A stretch of 64,000 nucleotides of DNA, taken from assembly GCF_008195825.1 (NCBI RefSeq), contig NZ_CP043329.1, positions 496,001-560,000 on the forward strand, read 5' to 3'. Below the pieces are notes generated by a model. It had not been told where the DNA came from. It saw nothing but the letters and a program-made list of their open reading frames with translations, and searched no databases. A program made the translations under genes and the position numbers. Positions within the stretch are counted from its first letter, which is position 1. Each line of letters begins with the position of its first letter. Below are positions 8,232 through 17,931 of the stretch, in pieces. This DNA comes from Pedobacter aquae (GTDB lineage Bacteria; Bacteroidota; Bacteroidia; Sphingobacteriales; Sphingobacteriaceae).

Positions 8232-9026
8232 ATGCAAAACAAAACATTTACAGACCAATTAGGTAGAACAATTCATATAAATTATCCACCTCAAAGAATT
8301 ATTTCTTTAGTCCCATCACAAACAGAGTTGTTATTTGATTTAGGTTTGGATGAAGAAGTTGTTGGCATCACCAAGTTTTGTATTCATCCTAAAGAACAGT
8401 TCAAAAAGAAGGTTAAAATAGGAGGTACTAAAACCCTCAGCATAGATAAAATAAGAGCTTTAAATCCCGATTTAATCATCGCTAACAAGGAAGAAAATCA
8501 GCAAGAGCAAATAGAAGTGTTGGCTCAAGAATTCCCAGTTTGGATAAGCGATATCAATACCTTAACAGAGGCTTTAAAGATGATCAAGCAAGTAGGGGAG
8601 CTTGTCGCAATCAAAACCAAAGCAATTCAAATTGCTGATACTATCAAAGCTAATTTTGATAATTTAATACCTTCATCAAAACCATTAAAAGCAGCTTATT
8701 TTATCTGGAAAGAGCCCTTTATGTTAGCCGGAAAGCATACTTTTATTGATGATATGTTAACTTACTGCGGTTTTGAGAATGTATTGTCAGAAAGTCGATA
8801 CCCCGAAATAGATATAGAAACTTTACAGCAATTACAACCGCAAGTTATTTTGCTTTCTACAGAGCCTTATCCCTTTAAACAACAACATGTAGAAGCCTTA
8901 AAGCAACACTTTCCAAAAGCTTTTATTGCTTTGGCCGATGGTGAAATGTTCAGTTGGTATGGGAGTAGGTTGTTATTATCGGCAAATTATTTTAAAGCTT
9001 TACACAAGAGCATAAGCTTTATCTAG
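8232..9026 (+). CDS. BtuF-like helical-backbone metal/cobalamin-binding protein, no signal peptide
   Basis: A 264-residue protein of the class III substrate-binding fold (BtuF/FhuD type). Family features are the start FTDQLGRTIHINYPPQRIISLVPSQTELLFDLGL, LNPDLIIANKEEN, and the C-lobe segment FIDDMLTYCGFENV. Unlike true periplasmic BtuF it lacks a signal peptide or lipobox from the ATG at 8232. No transport permease or ATPase genes are adjacent. It may act in the cytoplasm or be an orphan binding protein. The 30-base gap to the divergent GT-C gene holds its promoter. Confidence 0.8.
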   Translation: MQNKTFTDQLGRTIHINYPPQRIISLVPSQTELLFDLGLDEEVVGITKFCIHPKEQFKKKVKIGGTKTLSIDKIRALNPDLIIANKEENQQEQIEVLAQEFPVWISDINTLTEALKMIKQVGELVAIKTKAIQIADTIKANFDNLIPSSKPLKAAYFIWKEPFMLAGKHTFIDDMLTYCGFENVLSESRYPEIDIETLQQLQPQVILLSTEPYPFKQQHVEALKQHFPKAFIALADGEMFSWYGSRLLLSANYFKALHKSISFI

Positions 9027-9045
9027 GTTAAAGTTTATATTTTTC

Positions 9046-9071
9046 TTGTATCATCAAAATAAATATCTTCG
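9046..9071 (+). promoter_or_regulatory. Possible promoter of the outer-membrane barrel gene
   Basis: TTG at 9046-9048 and TATCTTCG at 9064-9071 resemble the Bacteroidota -33 and -7 boxes (consensus TAnnTTTG), although the spacing (15) is short. It lies 28 bases upstream of the start codon chosen at 9100. Confidence 0.35.
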
Positions 9072-9099
9072 CATCCAAAAATTAATAAACATCATATTT

Positions 9100-9867
9100 A
9101 TGAAGAAAAATTTACTTATTGCAATGATTATTGCTAGTGCTACTATTTTAAAAGCACAAACAACAACAGGTTTATCACCTAAGCCACCTATGGCTAAAAC
9201 AACTGATAGTTTAAAGAAAGACAGTGTTGCAAAACCAGCTGCGCCAAGTTTTTCTAAATTTAGGTTAGGTGTAAGCGGAGGTTTAAGTTTTTTATTGGCT
9301 AAAATTAGCGAACAAGTACCCGCAGAATCTAAAGACTATGTAAGAGATCTTAAATCTGGAGCTCATTTTAGTGTAGATGCGAGTTACTTTTGGAAAGAGC
9401 AAATTGGTTTAGGCTTCAAATACATCAATTTTACCTCTAGTAATGAAGGTAGAATTTTCTATGATGATGGATCAGGTTTTGGACCTTCTCTTCAATACTT
9501 AGAAGATAATATTACTACACAATTTTTTGGTCCGGTACTTTATAGCCGATACTATTCTAAAAATAGAAAAACAGAGTTGGTAACAGGCTTTGGTTTGGGT
9601 TATTTAGATTATAGAGATAATGGTAACCTAAATAATACTGATGTAAACATAAAAGGAGGTACAATTGGTCTAAATGCCGATATAAGCGCAGATTTTTATC
9701 TTACAAAAAATCTTTCTTTGGGTTTAGGTATTGGATTAGTTGGCGGTACACTTAGAAAGTTAGAAAGGCAAGTAGGCAATATGACTCAAACTATTGAACT
9801 AGAAGAAGGTAATTACGAAAGCCTAACCAGACTAGATATTTTCACCGGCTTAAGATGGAAATTATAA
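9100..9867 (+). CDS. Outer-membrane beta-barrel protein of unknown role
   Basis: A 255-residue protein with a signal peptide (MKKNLLIAMIIASATILKAQ), a Pro/Lys/Thr-rich linker, then alternating strands (FRLGVSGGLSFLLAKI, SVDASYFWKEQIGLGFKYINF, TELVTGFGLGYLDYRDN, LSLGLGIGLVGGTLRKL) ending in FTGLRWKL. This is the pattern of an 8-stranded porin-type barrel family common in Bacteroidota. The start is ATG at 9100, which gives a clean signal peptide; an upstream ATG at 9046 would precede it with non-signal residues. Function unknown. Confidence 0.75.
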   Translation: MKKNLLIAMIIASATILKAQTTTGLSPKPPMAKTTDSLKKDSVAKPAAPSFSKFRLGVSGGLSFLLAKISEQVPAESKDYVRDLKSGAHFSVDASYFWKEQIGLGFKYINFTSSNEGRIFYDDGSGFGPSLQYLEDNITTQFFGPVLYSRYYSKNRKTELVTGFGLGYLDYRDNGNLNNTDVNIKGGTIGLNADISADFYLTKNLSLGLGIGLVGGTLRKLERQVGNMTQTIELEEGNYESLTRLDIFTGLRWKL

Positions 9868-9967
9868 ATCTTTAAAAGCTTAATGTTTTGCAACCTATTG
9901 ATGTAGAAACGTTTAACGGGTTAATCTCAGGCATATCGCTTAAAAATTAAAAAAAATTAGAAAAGCA

Positions 9968-9998
9968 TTTGATTTAAATAAGACAAATTATATCTTTG
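9968..9998 (+). promoter_or_regulatory. Promoter of tRNA-Leu(UAG)
   Basis: TTTG at 9968-9971, a 19-base spacer and TATCTTTG at 9991-9998. This is the textbook Bacteroidota sigma-ABfr promoter (TTTG-N19-TAnnTTTG). The mature tRNA starts 45 bases downstream. Confidence 0.75.
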
Positions 9999-10042
9999 CA
10001 GTCCCAAAACGTTAAAGCCTTTTGGAGAATAAAATCCTAAAT

Positions 10043-10124
10043 GCGGAAGTGGCGTAATTGGTAGCCGCACCAGACTTAGGATCTGGCGCTTCACGGCGTG
10101 GGGGTTCGAGTCCCTTCTTCCGCA
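10043..10124 (+). tRNA. tRNA-Leu (anticodon UAG)
   Basis: An 82-base class II tRNA. Acceptor stem GCGGAAG pairs with CTTCCGC (10117-10123). The anticodon stem CCAGA/TCTGG encloses loop CTTAGGA with anticodon UAG. A long variable arm and GGTTCGAGTCC T-arm are present. The discriminator base is A at 10124, and CCA is not encoded. Confidence 0.95.
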
Positions 10125-10131
10125 CAAACCA

Positions 10132-10161
10132 ATCCCTTTCAAGAAATTGAGAGGGATTTTT
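10132..10161 (+). terminator. Terminator after tRNA-Leu
   Basis: Stem ATCCCTTTC (10132-10140) pairs with GAGAGGGAT (10149-10157) with one G-U pair, followed by TTTTT. It separates the tRNA from tig. Confidence 0.8.
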
Positions 10162-10195
10162 GTATAGAGTCGTATCATTTAAAAAATACTCAGAA

Positions 10196-11539
10196 ATGAA
10201 CATTACACAGGAAAAGACCGGTGATCTTAATGCAGTGGTAACCGTAAAAATCAGTCCTGATGATTACCAGGAGAAAGTAAATAAAGCCATCAAAGAACAG
10301 GCTAAAAAAGCTAAAATTCCAGGATTTCGTCCAGGAATGGTTCCTCCTTCACATATCAAAAAAATGTATGGTAAAAGTATCTTAGTGGATGAAATCAATA
10401 ATTTGCTTTCTGATACTGTAAATAACTACCTACAACAAAATAACATCGAAATCTTAGGTCAGCCTCTTCCAAAAGAAGATGACAGCCAATTTAATTGGGA
10501 TTTTAACGATGAGTTTGTATTCAACTACGAACTAGGTTTAGCGCCAGAAATTACGGTTGAGTTTACTTCAAAAGACAAATTAACTCAATACGTTGTAAAA
10601 GCAGATCAAGAAACTTTAGATGCTCGTATCAAAAACATCAGAAGAAGTTATGGTAAAATGACTAATCCTGAAGTTGTAGAAGCAGGCGATGTTATTTTTG
10701 GCGAGTTTGTACAGTTAGACCAACATAACGAAATTTTAGAAGGTGGTATCAATGTTACTTCTTCTTTAAGATTAGAGATTGTAAGCGATGAAAAAGTTCA
10801 AAAGTCACTTATCGGCTTGAAAAATGGCGATGTTGTTGAAACTTTTGATTTGGTAAATGCAGTTAATGACAATACACAAATCGTTAAAATCTTAAAATTA
10901 GATGAGGAGAACCCAATCATCCCTCAAACTAAATTTAAATTAACGGTAAAAAACATCAACAGATTAGAAGAAGCCGATTTAAATCAGGAGTTTTTTGATA
11001 AATTATTTGGTGAGGGTACCGTAACCACGGAAGCAGAATTTGTAACGAAAATTACAGAAGAAATTGAAGCTATGATGGCTCAAGATGCAGACCGTAAGTT
11101 AGCAGCAGATTTATACCAATACGGCGCTTCTAAAGCAGATATGCAATTACCTGATGATTTCTTGAAAAGATGGTTAAAAATGACCAACAAAGAATTATCA
11201 GACGAAGAATTAGATAAAGGTTATGATGATTTCGCTAAAAACCTTAGATGGACTTTAGTAGAAAACAAAATCATCAAAGATAATAGCATCGAAATTAAAT
11301 ATGAGGATGTTTTAGAAACTGCAAAGCAACGTTTAGATGCGCAGTTTAGAATGTACAGCCCTCAAGCTTTAACAGAAGAACAATTAAGTCAATACGCAGT
11401 TCAGTTTTTACAAACCAAAGAAAATGCTAATCGTATTTTTGATGAAGTAAAAGCTCAAAAAGTATTTGATTTCTTAAAAACTGTTATCACTTTAGACAAA
11501 AAAGAAATTGACTACGTGAAATTTCAGGAATTAGCTTAA
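10196..11539 (+). CDS. tig: Trigger factor
   Basis: Ribosome-bound chaperone of 447 residues that meets nascent chains at the exit tunnel. The ribosome-binding signature GFRPGMVP is at about residues 43-50 in the N-terminal domain. The middle PPIase-type domain is divergent, as is usual in Bacteroidota, and the C-terminal helical arms are complete. Start ATG at 10196 fits the family start MNITQEKTGDLNAVVTVKI; an upstream ATG at 10160 lies in the terminator. Genes for ClpP and ClpX follow, a conserved neighbourhood. Confidence 0.93.
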   Translation: MNITQEKTGDLNAVVTVKISPDDYQEKVNKAIKEQAKKAKIPGFRPGMVPPSHIKKMYGKSILVDEINNLLSDTVNNYLQQNNIEILGQPLPKEDDSQFNWDFNDEFVFNYELGLAPEITVEFTSKDKLTQYVVKADQETLDARIKNIRRSYGKMTNPEVVEAGDVIFGEFVQLDQHNEILEGGINVTSSLRLEIVSDEKVQKSLIGLKNGDVVETFDLVNAVNDNTQIVKILKLDEENPIIPQTKFKLTVKNINRLEEADLNQEFFDKLFGEGTVTTEAEFVTKITEEIEAMMAQDADRKLAADLYQYGASKADMQLPDDFLKRWLKMTNKELSDEELDKGYDDFAKNLRWTLVENKIIKDNSIEIKYEDVLETAKQRLDAQFRMYSPQALTEEQLSQYAVQFLQTKENANRIFDEVKAQKVFDFLKTVITLDKKEIDYVKFQELA

Positions 11540-11556
11540 TTAAAAAGCTATCTCAT

Positions 11557-11589
11557 ACAAAAAGCAGCTTCAAAAGAGCTGCTTTTTGT
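11557..11589 (+). terminator. Terminator of tig
   Basis: A perfect 13-base stem (ACAAAAAGCAGCT, 11557-11569, with 11577-11589), loop TCAAAAG, and a T-rich 3' arm. It is located 17 bases after tig. Confidence 0.85.
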
Positions 11590-11816
11590 ATTTATAAAAA
11601 GACATGTATAGATAATAAACTTTCTTAGCTAAGAGTTGTTAGAGGTATAGTGTAAATTTCTAATACCTAAAGAAATTTTATTCTTTTACATTTAAATAAA
11701 TATTACATATAATTGATGCTGATATTCTTTTTCTTTTAGAAGTTTTAAATAACTTGTCGTAGTTTAAAATCCTTGAAAACGAATTAGAATTTCTTAAAAT
11801 CAAAAATAAATAGGTT

Positions 11817-12518
11817 ATGAGTATAGATAAAAACGAGTTCCGTAAATATGCCGTTAAGCACCACAGAATAGGTGGTATGCATGTAGATAAGTACATCAAT
11901 AATGTGGAAGGTATCATGATGCCAAAATCAATGACCCCTTATATCATAGAAGAGCGTCAGTTAAATGTAGCTCAGATGGATGTTTTTTCAAGATTAATGA
12001 TGGACCGTATCATTTTCTTGGGCGATGCCGTATATGACCAGAATGCAAATATCATTCAAGCACAGTTATTGTTTTTACAATCTACAGATGCTAAACGTGA
12101 TATCCAGATATATATCAACTCGCCAGGAGGCTCTGTATACGCTGGTTTGGGTATTTATGATACCATGCAGTTTATATCTCCAGATGTAGCAACCATTTGT
12201 ACCGGTATGGCGGCTTCTATGGGTGCGGTGTTAATGTGTGCTGGTGCAAAAGGTAAAAGAGCAGCTTTGCCACATGCCCGTATCATGATTCACCAACCAT
12301 CAGGCGGTGCACAAGGTGTTGCTTCAGATATGGAGATTAATTTAAGAGAAATGCTGAAGTTGAAAAAAGAACTTTATGATATCATTTCTAAACATTCTGG
12401 CCAATCTTATGAGTGGGTAGAGAAAGCATCAGACCGCGATTACTGGATGAAAGCAGATGAAGCTAAAGAATTTGGAATGATTGATGAGGTGTTAAGCGTA
12501 AATTCAAACAAACAATAA
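11817..12518 (+). CDS. clpP: ATP-dependent Clp protease proteolytic subunit
   Basis: Serine protease subunit that forms the degradation chamber with ClpX. The catalytic triad is visible as Ser134 (GMAASMG), His159 (RIMIHQPSGG) and Asp208 (DRDYWM). The 233-residue length includes an N-terminal extension of about 35 residues compared with E. coli, frequent in Bacteroidota. The stop codon overlaps the clpX start by one base (TAATG), indicating translational coupling. Confidence 0.96.
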   Translation: MSIDKNEFRKYAVKHHRIGGMHVDKYINNVEGIMMPKSMTPYIIEERQLNVAQMDVFSRLMMDRIIFLGDAVYDQNANIIQAQLLFLQSTDAKRDIQIYINSPGGSVYAGLGIYDTMQFISPDVATICTGMAASMGAVLMCAGAKGKRAALPHARIMIHQPSGGAQGVASDMEINLREMLKLKKELYDIISKHSGQSYEWVEKASDRDYWMKADEAKEFGMIDEVLSVNSNKQ

Positions 12519-13759
12519 TGAGTAAAAATCAAAAAGATATCAAATGCTCTTTCTGTGGCGCTGGTAAGCAAGATTCTTTAATGCTTATTGCCGGATTGGA
12601 TGCGCACATTTGCGATAAATGTGTAGCACAGGCTAATGATATTCTGGCAGAAGAATTTGCCTTAAGGAAAGGTAAAAATGCACATGCCACGCTTACTTTA
12701 TTAAAACCACAAGAAATAAAAAACCATATAGACCAATATGTAATAGGGCAAGATAGCGCTAAAAAAGTATTGGCCGTTGCGGTTTATAACCATTACAAAA
12801 GGCTAAACCAAAAGATTGGTAAAGATGAAATAGAGATTGAAAAATCAAACATCATGATGGTAGGCGAAACAGGTACAGGTAAAACCTTATTAGCTAAAAC
12901 CATCGCCAAAATTTTAAATGTACCTTTTTGTATTTGTGATGCTACTGTTTTAACCGAAGCAGGTTATGTTGGTGAAGATGTGGAAAGTATATTAACCCGT
13001 TTATTGCAAGCGGCAGATTATGATGTAGCTGCGGCAGAAAGAGGTATTGTATATATTGATGAGGTAGATAAAGTAGCTCGTAAAAGTGATAATCCATCTA
13101 TCACTAGAGATGTTTCTGGCGAGGGTGTACAACAAGCCCTATTAAAAATACTTGAAGGTACTATTGTAAACGTACCTCCACAAGGCGGACGTAAGCATCC
13201 AGATCAAAAAATGATTCCTGTAAATACCAATAACATCTTATTTATTTGCGGAGGCGCTTTTGATGGTATTGAAAAGAAAATAGCTAACCGTTTAAGAACA
13301 CAAACAGTAGGTTATAAAATTAAAGCTGAAGATGGTGAGGTAGATTTAGAAAATCTGTATAAATACATTACGCCGCAAGATTTAAAATCTTTCGGGATGA
13401 TACCAGAGTTAATTGGTCGTGTACCTGTATTAACTTACCTCAATCCTTTAGATAGAGAAACTTTATTAAACATCTTAACAGAGCCTAAAAATTCATTAGT
13501 TAAGCAGTATAAGAAGCTGTTTGAGTATGAAGATATCAGTTTAGAGTTCACTAAAGATGTTTGTGAATTTATTGTAGATAAAGCCCTAGAGTTTAAACTA
13601 GGAGCTCGCGGTTTAAGGTCTATTTGTGAAGCCATCATGATAGATGCGATGTTTGAGATACCATCGCAGAAGCAGAAGTCTAAAACTTTGCTGATAGATA
13701 TTGATTATGCCCGGGAGAAATTCGAAAAATCAGATCTCAAAAAATTAAAAGTTGCATAA
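12518..13759 (+). CDS. clpX: ATP-dependent Clp protease ATP-binding subunit ClpX
   Basis: AAA+ unfoldase that feeds substrates to ClpP. The N-terminal zinc finger uses Cys10, Cys13, Cys32 and Cys35 (KCSFCG, HICDKCV). Walker A is GETGTGKT, Walker B is VYIDEVDK, and the sensor segment is GARGLRSI. At 413 residues it is full length. It shares one base with the clpP stop and is followed by a strong terminator. Confidence 0.97.
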   Translation: MSKNQKDIKCSFCGAGKQDSLMLIAGLDAHICDKCVAQANDILAEEFALRKGKNAHATLTLLKPQEIKNHIDQYVIGQDSAKKVLAVAVYNHYKRLNQKIGKDEIEIEKSNIMMVGETGTGKTLLAKTIAKILNVPFCICDATVLTEAGYVGEDVESILTRLLQAADYDVAAAERGIVYIDEVDKVARKSDNPSITRDVSGEGVQQALLKILEGTIVNVPPQGGRKHPDQKMIPVNTNNILFICGGAFDGIEKKIANRLRTQTVGYKIKAEDGEVDLENLYKYITPQDLKSFGMIPELIGRVPVLTYLNPLDRETLLNILTEPKNSLVKQYKKLFEYEDISLEFTKDVCEFIVDKALEFKLGARGLRSICEAIMIDAMFEIPSQKQKSKTLLIDIDYAREKFEKSDLKKLKVA

Positions 13760-13762
13760 ATG

Positions 13763-13795
13763 AAACGCCCCGGATATAAATGACGGGGCGTTTTT
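13763..13795 (+). terminator. Terminator of clpP-clpX
   Basis: A GC-rich stem (AAACGCCCCG with CGGGGCGTTT), loop GATATAAATGA and TTTTT. It begins four bases after the clpX stop. Confidence 0.9.
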
Positions 13796-13830
13796 GTTAT
13801 CAACCATGGTTATACTTAAATAAGAAATTT

Positions 13831-14685
13831 ATGAATGAAGAGAAAGACGTAAAAAAGAAGACGGTAAAAGTACCTAAAAATGAAGTTAACAGTCCGGTAA
13901 AAGTTGGATTGAAATCTAAAGATGATATTGTAAAAAACTGGTTGCCACGCTATACAGGAAGAGCATTAGATGAATTTGGAGATTATATCATTTTAACCAA
14001 TTTCTCTAAATATGTGCAGCTATTTTCAGAATGGCATAATGGAGCGCCTATTTTTGGTTTAGATAAACCTATGCAAAGCGTCACCGCTGATGGTATTACC
14101 ATCATCAATTTCGGTATGGGCAGTGCATTAGCAGCTACCATGATGGATTTGTTAACAGCCATTAAACCTAAAGCCGTAGTTTTCTTAGGGAAATGCGGAG
14201 GATTAAAAAAGAAAAATCAAATTGGTGATTTAATACTCCCCATTGCAGCAATAAGAGGCGAGGGAACTTCTAATGATTATTTACCAGCAGAAGTACCGGC
14301 TTTACCTGCCTTCGCTTTACAAAAAGCTATATCAACTACCATAAGAGATCACTCAAGGGATTATTGGACAGGTACAGTTTATACCACCAACAGAAGAGTT
14401 TGGGAGCATGACAGGGAGTTTAAAAAATACCTTAAAAGCTTAAGGGCTATGGCTATAGATATGGAAACAGCAACTGTTTTTACAACAGGCTTTGCCAATA
14501 AAATTCCAACAGGTGCTATTTTGCTGGTATCAGACCAACCCATGATACCTGAGGGTGTTAAAACCGCAGAAGCAGATGCCTCACAAACTGCCGCCAAACA
14601 TGTAGAATCTCATTTAAAAATAGGTATAGATTCTTTAAAACAACTAAGTAATAACGGTTTAACTGTGAAGCATTTGAAGTTTTAA
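13831..14685 (+). CDS. amn: AMP nucleosidase
   Basis: A phosphorylase-superfamily enzyme that splits AMP into adenine and ribose 5-phosphate. Family motifs are ITIINFGMGSALAATMMD (phosphate/ribose pocket), FLGKCGGL, GEGTSNDYLP and AIDMETATVF, where the Met-Glu pair binds ribose. At 284 residues it is the short form lacking the N-terminal regulatory domain of the E. coli enzyme. The start is ATG at 13831; the open frame upstream reaches back into the clpX terminator. An alternative is another nucleoside phosphorylase, but the motifs fit AMP nucleosidase better. Confidence 0.82.
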   Translation: MNEEKDVKKKTVKVPKNEVNSPVKVGLKSKDDIVKNWLPRYTGRALDEFGDYIILTNFSKYVQLFSEWHNGAPIFGLDKPMQSVTADGITIINFGMGSALAATMMDLLTAIKPKAVVFLGKCGGLKKKNQIGDLILPIAAIRGEGTSNDYLPAEVPALPAFALQKAISTTIRDHSRDYWTGTVYTTNRRVWEHDREFKKYLKSLRAMAIDMETATVFTTGFANKIPTGAILLVSDQPMIPEGVKTAEADASQTAAKHVESHLKIGIDSLKQLSNNGLTVKHLKF

Positions 14686-14711
14686 AGATTAAGGACATAA
14701 CGATTTAAGGG

Positions 14712-14745
14712 AAACCCGTAAAAAACATGTTTTTTACGGGTTTTT
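14712..14745 (+). terminator. Terminator after AMP nucleosidase
   Basis: Stem AAACCCGTAAAAAA pairs with TTTTTTACGGGTTT, loop CATG, then T residues. It isolates the upstream gene from the susC unit. Confidence 0.85.
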
Positions 14746-14776
14746 GCGTTTTTTTTAAAAATATATTTATAAATAT

Positions 14777-14806
14777 TTGCGTTTTTATGCAATAATTAGC
14801 ATATTT
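14777..14806 (+). promoter_or_regulatory. Candidate operator/promoter element of the susC unit
   Basis: TTGCG-N6-TGCAA (14777-14792) is followed 6 bases later by GCATATTT (14799-14806). The same arrangement occurs upstream of the phosphoesterase gene (19910-19949) with a gap of 16 instead of 6, a difference of one DNA turn. It is probably a regulator site next to a -7-like box. Confidence 0.55.
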
Positions 14807-14873
14807 ATAAATAAACACCTGTAAAAGTCAGTATAATAACGCAAAACTAATGTTTCACTTAAATTAAATTGGT

Positions 14874-17800
14874 ATGAAAAAAAGCCTACTTACGTTTCTT
14901 ATTGGGCTTCTCTTTATGACGCAAAACATATTTGCTCAGGAGAGAACAATATCTGGAACGGTTACATCTTCAGAGGATAACTTAACTCTGCCAGGTGTTG
15001 CTGTTCAGGTTAAAAGCTCGGGGCAAGGAACACAAACAAATGCAGATGGAAAATTTACATTAAGAGTAAAAGCCAACGATGTGTTGGTTATTTCTTATTT
15101 AGGTTATGTAAGCCAAGAAATCGTTATCAACAACCAAGTAAGTATCAATATTAGTTTAAAGCAAGATAATAAGGCTTTAAGCGAAGTGGTAGTTACTGCT
15201 TTAGGCGTAAAGCAAAACAAAAGGTCTTTGGGGTATTCTGTACAAGAAATTAGTAGTCAGGATTTAACGTCTACCAATCAAGCAAACCCACTAAACGCTT
15301 TAAAAGGTAAATTGGTTGGTGTGCAGATAACCGGTTCTGGTGGTGCTGCTGGTGCAGGTACAAGGGTACAGGTAAGAGGTATAAACTCTTTAAGTCCATC
15401 AGCAGATAATCAGCCTTTGTTTGTGATTGACGGTATTCCTGTTTCTAATGCTACAGATAATTTTGGGGCAGATAATTTTCAAACTCCTAATCGTATGGCC
15501 GATATTAATCCGGATGATATTGAGTCGATGACGATATTGAAGGGGCCGGCTGCATCTGTTCTTTATGGATTAAGAGCTGCAAATGGTGCAATTGTTATCA
15601 CTACTAAATCTGGTAAAAGCGGGCGTACAGAAATAAGCTATAGAACTTCTTATAGTTTTGACGATGTTGCAAACACGCCACCTATTCAGACAAAATATGG
15701 TAATGGTAATAATGGTGCTTTAGCGAGTACAGTTAATACTTGGGGACCTCCAATAGCAGAGGGGACACCTGTTTACAATCCTTATGATTTATTCTTTAAA
15801 ACAGGGCATCAATTACAAAATTCACTTACCTTAAGTGGTGGAAATGATAAGGCTAATTATTATACTTCGTTTTCAAATTTTGATCAAACTGGGGTAACTC
15901 CAAATTCAGAATACGGCAGAACATCAGTAAAAATGGCTGGCACTTACAGAGCATCTAATAAACTGAAATTTGATGCCTCTGCAAATTATATCAATTCTGG
16001 CGGAACTAATCCAAGAACTGGTATAAGTTCTGGAGCTATATTTTACTTAATGCGTCATACCAATACCGTTAATCCGGCTGATTATTTAAATCCTGATGGC
16101 TCGCAAAAAGTTTTTAATAGTGCTATTGATAATCCTTTCTATTTTGCCGAGAATTCTTTTTTAACAGATAAAGTCAATAGGATTATCGGGAACACCGGGA
16201 TTGATTACTCTCCTAATAGTTGGTTAAATTTTAATTATAAAGTTGGGGTAGACCATTACTCTGATTTTAGAAAATCATATAATGAAGTTGGCTTATTGAT
16301 ATCTAGGTTAGGCTCTATGTCTGAACAAAGAATTGGGTATTCAGAAGTTAATTCTAACTTTTTAGCAAGAGCAACAAAGCAAATTAATAAAGATTTATCT
16401 GCAACATTTTTGCTTGGACATTCTTTTACAGCAATTAAACGCTCAAGTTTAAATACAAGCGGTTCACAAGCTGTGGTACCAGGTTTAGAAAGTATAAATA
16501 ATTATGTTGTTTATAATAGCAGTAGCTCAAACCCGCAAAGGAATATTATAGGGGTATTTGGAGATTTAAAATTGGCTTATAAGAATTACTTATTTTTAGA
16601 TTTAACAGCTAGAAACGATTGGTCTTCTACCTTACCTAAAGATAATCGCTCGTTCTTTTATCCTTCAGCTAGTTTAGCATTTGTATTTACGGACGCTTTA
16701 AAGATGAGTGATAATTCCTTTTTATCATTTGGTAAGTTAAGAGCTTCTTATGCTGAAGTAGGTAAAGATGCAGATCCATACCAGATAGGAATATACTATT
16801 CAACTTTGCAAGCTTTTAATGGTGTAAGTGGTATCAATAGGAATATTACTTTTGGTTCAGAAGGCTTACGTCCTGAAAGAACAAAAGGTTTAGAATTTGG
16901 TACCGAGTTAAGATTTTTTAAAGATAAAATAACCTTAGACGCCAATTACGCTATAACCAATAGTGTTGACCAAATTGTGCCTGTACCAGTAAGTTATGCA
17001 TCTGGATTTGATTTATATGTAACCAATGCTGGGGAGATAAGAAATAATTCTTTAGAGTTATTAGTGAGTGCAAATTTAGTAGCTACAAAAGATTTTAAAT
17101 GGTCATTAAATGCAAATTGGTCTAGAACAAGAGGTCGCGTTTTATCAATGCCAGAAGGTGTAAACGAAATCACTTTTAATCCTGAGAGCCCTTGGAATAA
17201 ACAAATCATTAAAACAGGAGGAAGACCAGGAGATTGGTATGGTTGGCCATATATGAGAGTTAAAGATGACCCTACCGGAGAAAATAATGGTAAATTATTA
17301 ATAGGGGCTAATGGCTTTCCTATTGTGCCTCAGCCTTTATCGGAAAACTATTTAATAGGTAATGCTTTTCCAGATTGGATAGGCGGCTTAGGCTCTTCTT
17401 TTAGCTATAAAAATTTTGATTTTTCTTTCTTGTTTAATTTTAGAAAAGGAGGTTTTGTAAACGATATTTCTAAATGGCAGAGGTACATAACAGGTATAGG
17501 TGCAGAAACAGATATCAGAAATACAGTTGTAGTTTTTAATGGTGTTAAAAATGTTGGAACAGTTACGGCACCACAATATGTAACTAATGATACACAAGTA
17601 ACCATAGATCAAAATTTTTATAACAATGCTTTCCAGTACAGGTTGGCGCCAGAAAATAATGGTTTTCAAGATGGTTCTTGGATAAGATTGCAAAATGTGT
17701 CCTTAGGATATCGTTTACCAAAGTCAGTTTTGCCAAATTCAGGCTTTGTTAAATCGGCGTCTTTATCAGTTACGGCTAATAACTTATGGGTCACCACACC

Positions 17801-17921
17801 GTTTGTCGGTTTTGATCCAGAGTCTAGTACATACGGTGCGGCATCAAATGCTGTGGGTTATGTAGGTACAGGAATTCCAACAACTAGAAATATTTATTTA
17901 GGATTAAATGTTACATTCTAA
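14874..17921 (+). CDS. SusC/RagA family TonB-dependent outer-membrane transporter
   Basis: A TonB-linked outer-membrane channel that takes up oligosaccharides or other large nutrients with its SusD partner. It has a signal peptide (ending IFAQ), a carboxypeptidase-regulatory-like domain (TISGTVTSSEDNLTLPGVAVQVK), the SusC linker (LSEVVVTALG), a plug domain (VRGINSL, FVIDGIPVSN, ILKGPAASVLYG) and a 22-strand barrel ending in LGLNVTF. Length is 1015 residues, normal. SusD starts 10 bases after its stop. The substrate cannot be read from the sequence; downstream genes suggest cell-wall sugars. Confidence 0.95.
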   Translation: MKKSLLTFLIGLLFMTQNIFAQERTISGTVTSSEDNLTLPGVAVQVKSSGQGTQTNADGKFTLRVKANDVLVISYLGYVSQEIVINNQVSINISLKQDNKALSEVVVTALGVKQNKRSLGYSVQEISSQDLTSTNQANPLNALKGKLVGVQITGSGGAAGAGTRVQVRGINSLSPSADNQPLFVIDGIPVSNATDNFGADNFQTPNRMADINPDDIESMTILKGPAASVLYGLRAANGAIVITTKSGKSGRTEISYRTSYSFDDVANTPPIQTKYGNGNNGALASTVNTWGPPIAEGTPVYNPYDLFFKTGHQLQNSLTLSGGNDKANYYTSFSNFDQTGVTPNSEYGRTSVKMAGTYRASNKLKFDASANYINSGGTNPRTGISSGAIFYLMRHTNTVNPADYLNPDGSQKVFNSAIDNPFYFAENSFLTDKVNRIIGNTGIDYSPNSWLNFNYKVGVDHYSDFRKSYNEVGLLISRLGSMSEQRIGYSEVNSNFLARATKQINKDLSATFLLGHSFTAIKRSSLNTSGSQAVVPGLESINNYVVYNSSSSNPQRNIIGVFGDLKLAYKNYLFLDLTARNDWSSTLPKDNRSFFYPSASLAFVFTDALKMSDNSFLSFGKLRASYAEVGKDADPYQIGIYYSTLQAFNGVSGINRNITFGSEGLRPERTKGLEFGTELRFFKDKITLDANYAITNSVDQIVPVPVSYASGFDLYVTNAGEIRNNSLELLVSANLVATKDFKWSLNANWSRTRGRVLSMPEGVNEITFNPESPWNKQIIKTGGRPGDWYGWPYMRVKDDPTGENNGKLLIGANGFPIVPQPLSENYLIGNAFPDWIGGLGSSFSYKNFDFSFLFNFRKGGFVNDISKWQRYITGIGAETDIRNTVVVFNGVKNVGTVTAPQYVTNDTQVTIDQNFYNNAFQYRLAPENNGFQDGSWIRLQNVSLGYRLPKSVLPNSGFVKSASLSVTANNLWVTTPFVGFDPESSTYGAASNAVGYVGTGIPTTRNIYLGLNVTF

Positions 17922-17931
17922 CTTCAGACAC

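Noticed and set aside
11678-11917. Minus-strand 79-residue frame overlapping clpP start
   Set aside because: Low-complexity hydrophobic translation of the clpP leader; no family resemblance.
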